NCBI GenBank assembly: GCA_030609765.1 | Contig: JAUWTE010000057.1 | Coordinates: 1 to 10,992, forward strand | Direction: 5' to 3' | Length of the DNA: 10,992 bases | Source: Acidobacteriota bacterium | GTDB lineage: Bacteria; Acidobacteriota; UBA890 | In this document: in pieces, positions 5,034 to 10,992 of the stretch | Position numbering within the stretch: the first letter of the stretch is position 1 | How the letters are laid out: the number at the start of each line of letters is the position of its first letter | Notes under the pieces: model-generated | Told to the model about the DNA's origin: nothing | The model's input: only the letters and a program-made list of their open reading frames with translations | Databases searched by the model: none | Program-made: the position numbers and the translations under genes

Positions 5034-7901
5034 TCATCGAGCGAAGAGCTTGCGACCTTCGACAACGAGTCGCGCCACGCGCCCTTTGAGCGTCTCCATC
5101 AGGGCGTCGGGATTGGCACTGTCGGCCGGTTGCAGGGGCTCCCCGATTGCCACAGCAACAGGGTGCCGCCGCAGCTTGCCGCCCCGCCTCCACATCTCAT
5201 ACGTGCCCCATAGCCCCACCGGAACGATCGGGGCGCCGAGATGTTGGGCGAGGATTCCGGCACCCTTGCGGAATTCCTTGAGGTCACCATCGATCGAACG
5301 CCCGCCCTCGGGGAATATGACCAAGACCATGTCCCGTCGCAGTCCCTCAGCCGCCGCCTGCATGGCTTTCTCGAGTTGCCGGTTCTGGTCGATCGGGATA
5401 TTCCGGACGATGCGGCCCATGCGGCTACCGAACCACCCTTCGAAGTACTCGCTATAGCCAACGAAGAAAAGCCGACGAAAGACGCGCAAGGGAACCACCA
5501 TGGCGAGCATGAGTGGGTCGGCGTAGCTGAGATGGTTGGGACACATCATGAATGGATATGCCGCCGGGATATTCCCCTGCCCCGTCGAGCGCAGGCCCGC
5601 AACCGGTCGATAGAAGAACCCCAGGAGGCGGCAGAGGATCCAGAGAAAGGTCTCGGTAATGGGTCGGCGGCGCAGGTAAGGATCCAACCCTTCCGGCTTC
5701 TGCGTGAGGATTCTCTCCCAGCGATTCTGCTCGGGGGATTCGCGGCTCTCCGCGGAACCCTCCTCATACAGTTGTCCTACCGCGTCGAGCACCTCGCCGA
5801 CTGTGTGCAATTCACCCACAACCTCATCTCCGAGGTCCACACCCATCGTGTCCTGAATCTCGGCGAATAGCTCCACTCTGTCGAGGGATTCGAGACCTAG
5901 ATCAAGGTCCAGGTGTTCTTCGCGCCCGATCGCATCACGATCCGCCAGCCGAGCGATCATTGTTTCTACCGTCACAACCCACTCGGGCTGGTCTTGGGCG
6001 GCGGCACCTCCGGCGTCCGGTTGCGCGCGGCTGATCCGATCTCCGGCAGCCATCGGCACTGTGCCCGATGTCTCCGCCCCCGACGCCGCCTGCTCAGCCG
6101 CATGATGGGCGCTCGCTTCCCTCTCGCGCTCTCGCCGCAATGCATCCTGTACGAGCTCGAAACGTTTGACCTTTCGCGTCGTTGTGCGCGGCAATGGGTC
6201 GTTTCTGATCTCTATGCTGGTAAGGCGGCGTGAGCTGGGCAGCTCGGCAGCCAAGCCATCGAGCTCCCACTTGACCATTTCGCGGATGTTGACGTATCCA
6301 CGCCGCCGAGCGGCCTCGAGGTCGGGAACGATCACCCCATGCAGGCGCTCGCCTCTTCCTTCAGCGTCGGGAAGCCCTACGATCGATAGCTCATCGATCA
6401 GCTCGCAGGCGGAGTAGTGATCCTCGAGCTCGTCCGGGAAGATGTTCTTGCCCGATGCCAGGACGATCATGTCCTTGGCGCGTCCGGTAACCTGGACGAA
6501 TCCATCTGCCTGGAGACGGCCCAAGTCGCCGGTCCTCAACCAGCCGTCGACGAGGACCTCGTCGGTCGCCTCCTGGTTCTTGTAGTAGCCCTCCATGATG
6601 TTCGGCCCACGGGCCCAGATCTCACCGATTCCGTCTTGGTCCGGCTCATGGACCTTGATGTCAACGCCGGGAATCGGTGGGCCGATCGCGTCACCGCGGA
6701 GGCCGTCCAGAGGGCTGACAGCGAAAACCGCGGTACCTTCGGTCATCCCATATCCCTGCGCCATCGGAAACCCCCAGTCGAGGAAATCCTCCACGACTGA
6801 GGCGCTGATCTTGGCTGCCCCCGTAACGAAAAGACGCAGATCCTCACCGAATGGACGGCGGATTGCAGGGATCAGGCGAGGCCCGAGATTCAGCCCGAAT
6901 CGCCGCCTGCCGACACGAGCGATGCTCAATAGCAGGAGCGCTGCACGACGTCGCAAACCGGTGAGTGCGTCGATCTGGCTCTTGACCCGGTCGTGGAATC
7001 GATAGAAGAAAGCTGGCACACAGATGAAGACGCTGATGCGATACTGCCGGAATGCCGCGAGGATCTTCTCGGCGGTGAGCTCCGAGAGGAACACCACGGT
7101 GGCACCCACGAAAGCAGGCCCGAGGCAGTTGGTAATCAGGGGCAACACGTGGAACAGCGGCAGGATCCCGAGGAATCTGTCGTCAGGCCCGAATCTCACG
7201 ACCTCGAGGCCTGAGGAGATATTCGCGGCCCAGGAGGCACGACGGATCATTACGCCCTTGGGATCGCCGGTGGTTCCCGAGGTGTAGCTGATGGTCCCGG
7301 TCTCAACGGGTGATGGGAACGGTCCCCAACCCGCGTCGGCGGACAGAGGGTATTGGGCCACCAGGGAGTCGAAGGACCGGGATGCCCTCACATCGGATGG
7401 AAGTCCTGTGCCGGACGGGTCAGATCCTCGCGCAGCTTCTCCCTCGGCGCCGTGCGGCTCACCATCCCAGCGCAAACTCCCCGCGTCATCGGCCTGCAGC
7501 AGCGCAGGAGGACTCTGCAGACCGCTGCACGCTTCGCTGAGCTTCTCGAGCTCCTCGGCCGAGGTCAGACAGGCGACCGCCCCGGAGTGGTCGAGAAGGA
7601 GGCCGAGCGCCTTGCTGTCGAGCTGAGTGTCGAGCGGAACGACAGTACCGCCGGCGTACCAGATGGCAAGAAAGGCCATCGGCCAGGCAGGGCGGCTCTG
7701 CATGCAGATTGCGACACGTTCCCCATTGCCGTACCCGGCCTCATGAAGTGCATGGCCGAGTTGCTGCACTCGCTCGATCAGTCCCGCGTAGGTGAGATGG
7801 ATGTCGCCACCATCTCGCACCCATTCGAAGGCCGGGTGTTCCGGTCTGCCGAGCGCCTGCGCATAGATTGTGGCTAGCGGGTCCGCTTCCTTTCCTTGCA
7901 T
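5034..7901 (-). CDS. Trifunctional fatty acyl-AMP ligase / acyl carrier domain / PlsC-type acyltransferase
   Basis: One 955-residue chain carries three modules (numbering from ATG 7901). Residues about 1-600 are an AMP-forming acyl ligase: YTSGTTGDPKG at 206-216 binds ATP, GYGMTEG ends at 389, RTGDLGRL spans 456-463, and PRTTTRKVKR near 571-580 supplies catalytic Lys577. After an Ala/Glu-rich linker (about 590-640) comes an acyl carrier domain at about 641-715 with DLGLESLDRVEL, where Ser672 (codon at 5886-5888) should carry phosphopantetheine. The C-terminal part (about 735-955) is a 1-acylglycerophosphate-type acyltransferase with NHLSYAD (His790-x4-Asp795) and FPEGGRS at 863-869. It resembles Aas of Escherichia coli in purpose, but Aas has acyltransferase first and uses free ACP. 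A GTG at 7946 is also in frame; ATG 7901 fits the family N-terminus and the -10 box nearby. Likely membrane-associated fatty-acid salvage or lysolipid repair; the acceptor is not predictable. Confidence 0.9.
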   Translation of the reverse strand: MQGKEADPLATIYAQALGRPEHPAFEWVRDGGDIHLTYAGLIERVQQLGHALHEAGYGNGERVAICMQSRPAWPMAFLAIWYAGGTVVPLDTQLDSKALGLLLDHSGAVACLTSAEELEKLSEACSGLQSPPALLQADDAGSLRWDGEPHGAEGEAARGSDPSGTGLPSDVRASRSFDSLVAQYPLSADAGWGPFPSPVETGTISYTSGTTGDPKGVMIRRASWAANISSGLEVVRFGPDDRFLGILPLFHVLPLITNCLGPAFVGATVVFLSELTAEKILAAFRQYRISVFICVPAFFYRFHDRVKSQIDALTGLRRRAALLLLSIARVGRRRFGLNLGPRLIPAIRRPFGEDLRLFVTGAAKISASVVEDFLDWGFPMAQGYGMTEGTAVFAVSPLDGLRGDAIGPPIPGVDIKVHEPDQDGIGEIWARGPNIMEGYYKNQEATDEVLVDGWLRTGDLGRLQADGFVQVTGRAKDMIVLASGKNIFPDELEDHYSACELIDELSIVGLPDAEGRGERLHGVIVPDLEAARRRGYVNIREMVKWELDGLAAELPSSRRLTSIEIRNDPLPRTTTRKVKRFELVQDALRREREREASAHHAAEQAASGAETSGTVPMAAGDRISRAQPDAGGAAAQDQPEWVVTVETMIARLADRDAIGREEHLDLDLGLESLDRVELFAEIQDTMGVDLGDEVVGELHTVGEVLDAVGQLYEEGSAESRESPEQNRWERILTQKPEGLDPYLRRRPITETFLWILCRLLGFFYRPVAGLRSTGQGNIPAAYPFMMCPNHLSYADPLMLAMVVPLRVFRRLFFVGYSEYFEGWFGSRMGRIVRNIPIDQNRQLEKAMQAAAEGLRRDMVLVIFPEGGRSIDGDLKEFRKGAGILAQHLGAPIVPVGLWGTYEMWRRGGKLRRHPVAVAIGEPLQPADSANPDALMETLKGRVARLVVEGRKLFAR

Positions 7902-7909
7902 GACCGGGG

Positions 7910-7917
7910 AGTATAAC
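7910..7917. promoter_or_regulatory. Shared AT-rich core giving -10 boxes on both strands
   Basis: The 68-base gap between divergent genes contains AGTATAAC (7910-7917). On the minus strand it reads TATACT (5 of 6 to TATAAT), which would start transcription two or so bases before the ATG at 7901, that is, an almost leaderless message; no Shine-Dalgarno precedes that ATG, in agreement. On the plus strand the overlapping TATAAC (7912-7917, 5 of 6) would serve the metallopeptidase gene with a leader of about 45 bases. The -35 regions are weak on both sides. Confidence 0.4.
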
Positions 7918-7969
7918 TTTGCACGACGCGAGTTTCCTCTCCGCACCCTGTCAATGAGGGGGATCCTTC

Positions 7970-8338
7970 ATGCCGACCATCTCGCTCGCGAGGTTCCGTG
8001 AGCTCGTCAGCGAAGCGCTTGACGGGCTGCCCGATGAATGGGCAGATCGACTCGACAACGTGGCGGTGGTTGTCGAGGAGGAGGGCAGCGCCGAGGACCT
8101 GGCGGCTGTGGGCATCGATCCCGCAACGGGTCGAGAGTTACTCGGACTCTACCAAGGAGTACCACTTGACGAGCGGGGCGTGTTCTATTCCGCCCTCCCC
8201 GACCGCATCGTGATCTACCGCGGACCGATCCTCCGGGTTGCGCGCTCACGGCAGGACATCCTGCGGATCGTCCGGGAGACAGTGCTCCACGAGCTCGGCC
8301 ACCACTTCGGGCTGGAAGAGGAAGATCTGCCCTTCTGA
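7970..8338 (+). CDS. Zincin-like metallopeptidase family protein (HExxH)
   Basis: This 122-residue cytoplasmic protein belongs to the small zincin-like group (Pfam Zincin_1, formerly DUF1025). The start fits the family: an N-terminal helix (ARFRELVSEALDGLPDEWADRLDNVAV, about 7-33), a beta region with GLYQGVPL (59-65) and the DRIVIYRGPI strand (78-87), then the helix VRETVLHELGHHFG. HELGHH at 107-112 supplies His107, Glu108 and His111 of the zinc site, with the acidic EEEDL (116-120) just after it as the source of the third ligand. Family length is about 115-135 residues, so it is complete. AGGGGGA six bases before ATG is a strong ribosome site. It is divergent from the acyl ligase gene and convergent with proline dehydrogenase, so it is probably transcribed alone. 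Proteolytic activity has rarely been shown for this family and the substrate is unknown. Confidence 0.9.
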   Translation: MPTISLARFRELVSEALDGLPDEWADRLDNVAVVVEEEGSAEDLAAVGIDPATGRELLGLYQGVPLDERGVFYSALPDRIVIYRGPILRVARSRQDILRIVRETVLHELGHHFGLEEEDLPF

Positions 8339-8379
8339 GGGAGTTTCTCCGCGCAGCCGCGATCCGTTGCGAAACCGGG

Positions 8380-9279
8380 CTAGCTTCCGCTCAGCATCGC
8401 CTTCATCACGTAGCGCGCGATCATCGGGTTCTTGCGCAGACGGCGAACGGAGTAGGCGTACCAACTGGGTCCGAAGGGCACACCGACACGTACACGGTGG
8501 CCTTCGTTCAGAATCACACGACGGAGCTCGGGCAGGACTCCATGCAGCATCTGGAACTCGTAGGCGGACGGCTCCAGGCCCAGGCGATCGATAATCTGGA
8601 AAGCGCCTCGAACAAGGCGCTCGTCATGGGTGGCGATACCGACATAGCATCCAGCCCCCAGCAATTCCTCCAGCAATTTCGTGTAGTTGCTGCGGATTTC
8701 CTCGGCATCTGTACAGGCGATGTCATGAGGCTCGATGTAAATGCCTTTGCACAGGCGAACATTGGCTCGCACTTTGGCCAGAGCGCGTACATCGTCGAGG
8801 CTCCTATGCAAGCGGGCCTGAATCACGACCCCTACGTTCTCGAACTCCTCCCGAACCTGGTAGTACACGTCCAGGGTGTCGGTGGTGCACGAGGCGTCCT
8901 CCATGTCGATGCGGACGAAGTTCGGGTAGCCGGAAGCCGTCTCGAGCAGCGCCCGTACGTTGTCGCGGGAGAAGTCCTTGTCCAGCTTCAAGCCGAAGTG
9001 TGTGAGCTTGATATGGATGTTGCTGTCGAGGCCGTTCCGGTCAATCGCCGCCAGAACCTCCTGATAGTCGCGCACCGCCTGCTCGGACTCTTCCCGTTGC
9101 CGCACGAACTCTCCGAGTATGCTCGTGGCCACCATGAAGCCCTCACCGTTCAACTCGCGAACGGCCGTTATCAGATCGTCGAGCGTCTCGCCGGCGATAT
9201 AGGAGCTCGCAATGCGGCGCACGATGGGCTTGGGGACGAGGGGAAGCGACGTGCTGATCAGGCGGTCGAAAACATTCAT
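8380..9279 (-). CDS. Proline dehydrogenase, stand-alone (PRODH)
   Basis: This FAD-dependent enzyme oxidises L-proline to pyrroline-5-carboxylate and passes electrons to the respiratory chain, at the inner face of the membrane. The 299-residue length matches monofunctional PRODH of the Thermus/Deinococcus type rather than bifunctional PutA. Visible barrel blocks in order: IHIKLTHFGL (88-97), VRIDMED (122-128), VIQARLHRSLDD (152-163), VRLCKGIYIE (174-183), GIATHDE (214-220), EFQMLHGV (241-248; most members have MLYGI), and the C-terminal VPFGPSWYAYSVRRLRKNP (267-285), whose arginine pair binds the proline carboxylate. ATG 9279 is chosen because AGGG lies six bases upstream and family members start near here; the frame continues open to 9357. 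The usual partner, P5C dehydrogenase, is not adjacent. It is divergent from the four-helix membrane protein gene at 9400. Confidence 0.93.
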   Translation of the reverse strand: MNVFDRLISTSLPLVPKPIVRRIASSYIAGETLDDLITAVRELNGEGFMVATSILGEFVRQREESEQAVRDYQEVLAAIDRNGLDSNIHIKLTHFGLKLDKDFSRDNVRALLETASGYPNFVRIDMEDASCTTDTLDVYYQVREEFENVGVVIQARLHRSLDDVRALAKVRANVRLCKGIYIEPHDIACTDAEEIRSNYTKLLEELLGAGCYVGIATHDERLVRGAFQIIDRLGLEPSAYEFQMLHGVLPELRRVILNEGHRVRVGVPFGPSWYAYSVRRLRKNPMIARYVMKAMLSGS

Positions 9280-9309
9280 TGGGTGCCCTACGCATGAAAG
9301 GTGTCCGGT

Positions 9310-9315
9310 ATCATA
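9310..9315 (-). promoter_or_regulatory. Candidate -10 box for proline dehydrogenase
   Basis: On the minus strand 9315-9310 reads TATGAT (5 of 6 to TATAAT), which would start transcription near 9303 and give a leader of about 24 bases. The -35 position 17-18 bases upstream is GC-rich and poor, so an activator-dependent promoter or a chance match are both possible. Confidence 0.25.
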
Positions 9316-9399
9316 CACGCTCGGTGGGTGGTGCCGGAGATGACTCATCAAGCCCACGACATGGCCTCCTCACAGCATCTGCAACCGGAGAATGGCGCG

Positions 9400-9885
9400 A
9401 TGAGCTACGACAGCATGAGCGGCAAGATTGATCGGCAGGTCAAGACTCTGCAGGTGATTTGCATCGCGTTTGCCTCGAGCCTGCTGGTCTACGCCGGTTT
9501 GGCATGGACGTTGGTCGAGGTGCTCGGATTCGAGGCCGTTGTCGAGCTCGATTCCACAGTCACGACGGCACTCGCATTTGTTGCTTTGGCAACCTTGCCG
9601 GCGGCAGAGATGCTCACCCGTATGCTGCGAACGAAAGCGGCGGCGGCCGGCCAGGCCGCAGGCGCAGAGGTGGCCCTGCAGTCTTATTCCCAGGGAGTGA
9701 TCGTGGGATTCGCCATGCGCGAAGCATGCGGGGTCATCGGACTTGTCATGTCGCTATTGACCGGTAGCTGGATCTGGGCCGTCACGCTCTCGGCTGTTGC
9801 CCTGATAGCAATGATTGTGGCGTGGCCACGCTCTCATTCCGTGCAGGAATGGCTCCTACAGCAGCCCGGTGCGCGGCGCGGCTGA
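9400..9885 (+). CDS. Hypothetical integral membrane protein with four predicted helices
   Basis: From ATG 9400 the product is 161 residues: a polar N-terminus (MSYDSMSGKIDRQVKT), helices at about 17-40, 52-72, 101-122 and 126-145, and a short basic end. A cytoplasm-like Ala/Gly/Lys-rich loop sits at about 76-95 (RTKAAAAGQAAGAE). The third helix begins with GFAMREACGVIGLVMSLLTG, placing an Arg-Glu pair at the membrane edge, the most distinctive feature. The frame is open from a GTG at 9301, with ATGs at 9340 and 9361. I prefer 9400 because GGAG lies nine bases upstream and the region before it encodes a polar stretch unlike a membrane-protein N-terminus. ATG 9340 also has GGAG but directly abutting it. 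I do not recognise a named family. The last 30 bases overlap the end of the convergent DUF72 gene. Confidence 0.75.
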   Translation: MSYDSMSGKIDRQVKTLQVICIAFASSLLVYAGLAWTLVEVLGFEAVVELDSTVTTALAFVALATLPAAEMLTRMLRTKAAAAGQAAGAEVALQSYSQGVIVGFAMREACGVIGLVMSLLTGSWIWAVTLSAVALIAMIVAWPRSHSVQEWLLQQPGARRG

Positions 9886-10737
9886 CAATCCAGCCGAAGT
9901 GCTGTCCTCGATCATCGCGGCGAGCTCGCGAATCGTCTCGGGCGCGTGACCGGCATAGTGGTTGTTGGCGTACAGAAAGGCTGCGTCGACGTTGGGCATC
10001 AACTTGCCAATGAGATCTGCCCAACTACGCAGGCGCGCGGTTTGATCCAGCACGACCCGGTCGAAGGTCGTCGTCACCGCGTCGATGGCCTTGCGATCTC
10101 CGATCAAGCGCCCGTAGATGAAATCGGTTGTAACGACGTCGAGCATTGCGGCGACAGTGGCGGGGTGCGGCATGTATGACAGGTCGGTCATGACCATCGC
10201 CGTTCGGTGGCGACGCAAGATCTCAGACAGATCCGTCGTCAGCCAGTTGCGATTTCGGATCTCAACGGCATAGCGGAAGCGATCGGGCAGCCCTGCGAGA
10301 AACAGGTCGAGACGAGCCAGGAAGGGAGCGGAGCTGGCGAACGCCTGCTTGTTGAAGTAGGGGAATTGAAGCACGAGGGGACCGCACTTGGGGCCGAGAA
10401 GGTCCATGACATCGAGGAACTGATAGAGATCGCGGCCGGTCTTCTCGGGATCGAGCAGAACGGTGGCGTCGGGTCGAGTCCCCTGCCCCGCATGAACGAT
10501 CGAGCGCGGAAACTTGGCGGCAAGGGTGAAGCCGTCTGGTGTCTTGCGGTCCCAACCACTGACCATTTCCCTGCTCGGTATCCGGTAGTAGGTGACGTTG
10601 GCCTCCACGGTAGTAAACTGGCTGGCGTAGTAGGTCAGGTAATCACCGGGGGCGATACCTTTGGGATAGAAAACACCCTCCCAGCTTTCCTCCGACCAGC
10701 TAGCGGTGCCGTACCGCAGTTCACCCATGAAACACAT
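9856..10737 (-). CDS. DUF72 (YecE-like) TIM-barrel protein
   Basis: The 293-residue soluble protein matches DUF72. It has an opening GTASWSEESWEGVFYP (10-25), VEANVTYYRIPS (44-55) where most members have VEiNsTFY, GWDRKTPDGFTLAAKFPRSIVH (61-82), LGPKCGPLVLQFP (114-126), a conserved VEIRNRNW (158-165), a MTDLSY strand (183-188), IYGRLIGDR (207-215), SWADLI (238-243) and the end motif LYANNHYAGHAPETI (255-269), equivalent to the family's vyfNN...g.A block. DUF72 proteins form a TIM barrel and have no settled biochemical function. Start choice is open: ATG 10737 has GGAGG only two bases away, ATG 10728 has it 11 bases away. It is divergent from the methyltransferase gene at 10822 and its stop lies inside the convergent membrane-protein gene. 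Confidence 0.92.
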   Translation of the reverse strand: MCFMGELRYGTASWSEESWEGVFYPKGIAPGDYLTYYASQFTTVEANVTYYRIPSREMVSGWDRKTPDGFTLAAKFPRSIVHAGQGTRPDATVLLDPEKTGRDLYQFLDVMDLLGPKCGPLVLQFPYFNKQAFASSAPFLARLDLFLAGLPDRFRYAVEIRNRNWLTTDLSEILRRHRTAMVMTDLSYMPHPATVAAMLDVVTTDFIYGRLIGDRKAIDAVTTTFDRVVLDQTARLRSWADLIGKLMPNVDAAFLYANNHYAGHAPETIRELAAMIEDSTSAGLSAAPRTGLL

Positions 10738-10821
10738 GGCCTCCGTGAAGGGTCTCCCGAATTGCCGCTTGTAGGTAGCCGCCGTGAGCCACCGCTGCCC
10801 GTCTCAAAAGAGAGGATTGTG

Positions 10822-10992
10822 ATGAGCCCGAAGAACCGGCGACGGAAAAACAAGAAATCGAAGAAGCGTAAACCTGACAAGCACGAACTCTACCAGCTGG
10901 CAGTTCAGGAGCCCGAGGCCGACATCGAGTTTCTTCAGAATACTTTCCGTACGCGCTACGGCCGGACGCCACGTCTCCTGCGTGAGGATTTC
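10822..10992 (+). CDS. Class I SAM-dependent methyltransferase, N-terminal part only (runs off window)
   Basis: The frame is open from ATG 10822 to the window end, giving 57 residues. A very basic N-terminus (residues 2-18, rich in Lys and Arg, such as RRRKNKKSKKRK) is followed by DKHELYQLAVQEPEADIEFL (19-38) and RYGRTPRLLREDF (45-57). That pairing of (D)(K/R)HELY..AVQ.PE.(D/E)I.F and a GR.P..LREDF block is the start of a group of SAM-dependent methyltransferases, where LREDFCGTA continues into the cofactor-binding GxGxG-like region beyond the window. The substrate is unknown. AGAGGA five bases before the ATG supports the start; an in-frame GTG directly precedes it. It is divergent from the DUF72 gene with an 84-base gap in which I found no convincing promoter. 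The lysine/arginine-rich N-terminus suggests nucleic-acid contact, which is inference. Confidence 0.8.
   Translation, partial: MSPKNRRRKNKKSKKRKPDKHELYQLAVQEPEADIEFLQNTFRTRYGRTPRLLREDF

Noticed and set aside
4904..5065. N-terminal extension of the lipoprotein
   Set aside because: It would bury the signal peptide behind about 50 residues and overlap the 3' end of the acyltransferase gene; ATG 4903 has a ribosome site and yields a normal lipoprotein signal.
4996..7877. Many long open frames on the plus strand opposite the trifunctional gene
   Set aside because: They are antisense shadows in GC-rich DNA; the minus strand carries the catalytic motifs of three known domains across the whole span.
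7902..7946. GTG 7946 as start of the trifunctional enzyme
   Set aside because: It lacks a proper ribosome site, would place the -10-like TATACT inside the coding region, and adds 15 basic residues not expected in this family. It remains possible.
7949..7954. Perfect TTGACA on the minus strand as -35 for the trifunctional enzyme
   Set aside because: It is 33 bases from TATACT, far outside the 16-18 base spacing, and no -10-like hexamer occurs 17 bases downstream of it.
8497..9297. 266-codon plus-strand open frame opposite proline dehydrogenase
   Set aside because: The minus strand encodes a complete PRODH barrel with every conserved block, so the plus frame is its antisense shadow.
1..10992. 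Mobile elements, CRISPR arrays, defence genes or attachment sites
   Set aside because: No transposase, integrase, direct-repeat array, nuclease-toxin pair or tRNA-associated repeat was found on reading both strands.

Overview
This is a GC-rich (roughly 60-65% by eye), densely coded bacterial chromosome segment with eleven gene calls, two of them cut by the window edges. I see no tRNA or rRNA gene, CRISPR array, transposase, phage gene or plasmid gene. The mix of families (a DUF2203 protein, a small metallopeptidase with a HELGHH site, a stand-alone proline dehydrogenase, a DUF72 protein, and a one-chain fatty-acid activation, carrier and acyltransferase enzyme) would suit a Gram-negative, high-GC lineage such as Myxococcota or another former deltaproteobacterial group. 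That placement is an inference; there is no marker gene that settles it.

Layout. Bases 2-226 (+) are the end of a protein whose last 74 residues are a basic, Ser/Pro/Arg/Gly-rich tail, followed by a strong hairpin at 253-288. A YjbQ/UPF0047-family gene lies at 408-836 (+). Convergent to it is a minus-strand pair: a DUF2203 protein (1414-1791), then a four-helix membrane protein (894-1340). A 389-base gap (1792-2180) carries a good sigma70-type promoter and a leader with two hairpins. It leads into a plus-strand pair: a fold-type I PLP aminotransferase (2181-3308) and tryptophanyl-tRNA synthetase, trpS (3329-4351). Facing trpS is a minus-strand lipoprotein gene (4376-4903). Upstream of that on the same strand is the largest gene, 5034-7901 (-), which encodes an AMP-forming acyl ligase, an acyl carrier domain and a PlsC-type acyltransferase in one chain.

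Divergent from it is a zincin-like metallopeptidase (7970-8338, +). Then come proline dehydrogenase (8380-9279, -), an orphan four-helix membrane protein (9400-9885, +), a DUF72/YecE-like protein (9856-10737, -) whose end overlaps the membrane gene by 30 bases, and the first 57 codons of a class I SAM-dependent methyltransferase (10822 onward, +).

How it works together. Most genes look like independent housekeeping or salvage functions rather than one pathway. Two units look functional as wholes. One is the aminotransferase-trpS operon with its structured leader. The other is the ligase-ACP-acyltransferase protein, which could activate a free fatty acid, hold it on its own carrier domain and transfer it to a lysolipid or glycerol-phosphate acceptor without releasing the intermediate. 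That fusion is the most interesting object in the window. I do not see a defence system, biosynthetic cluster or mobile system.
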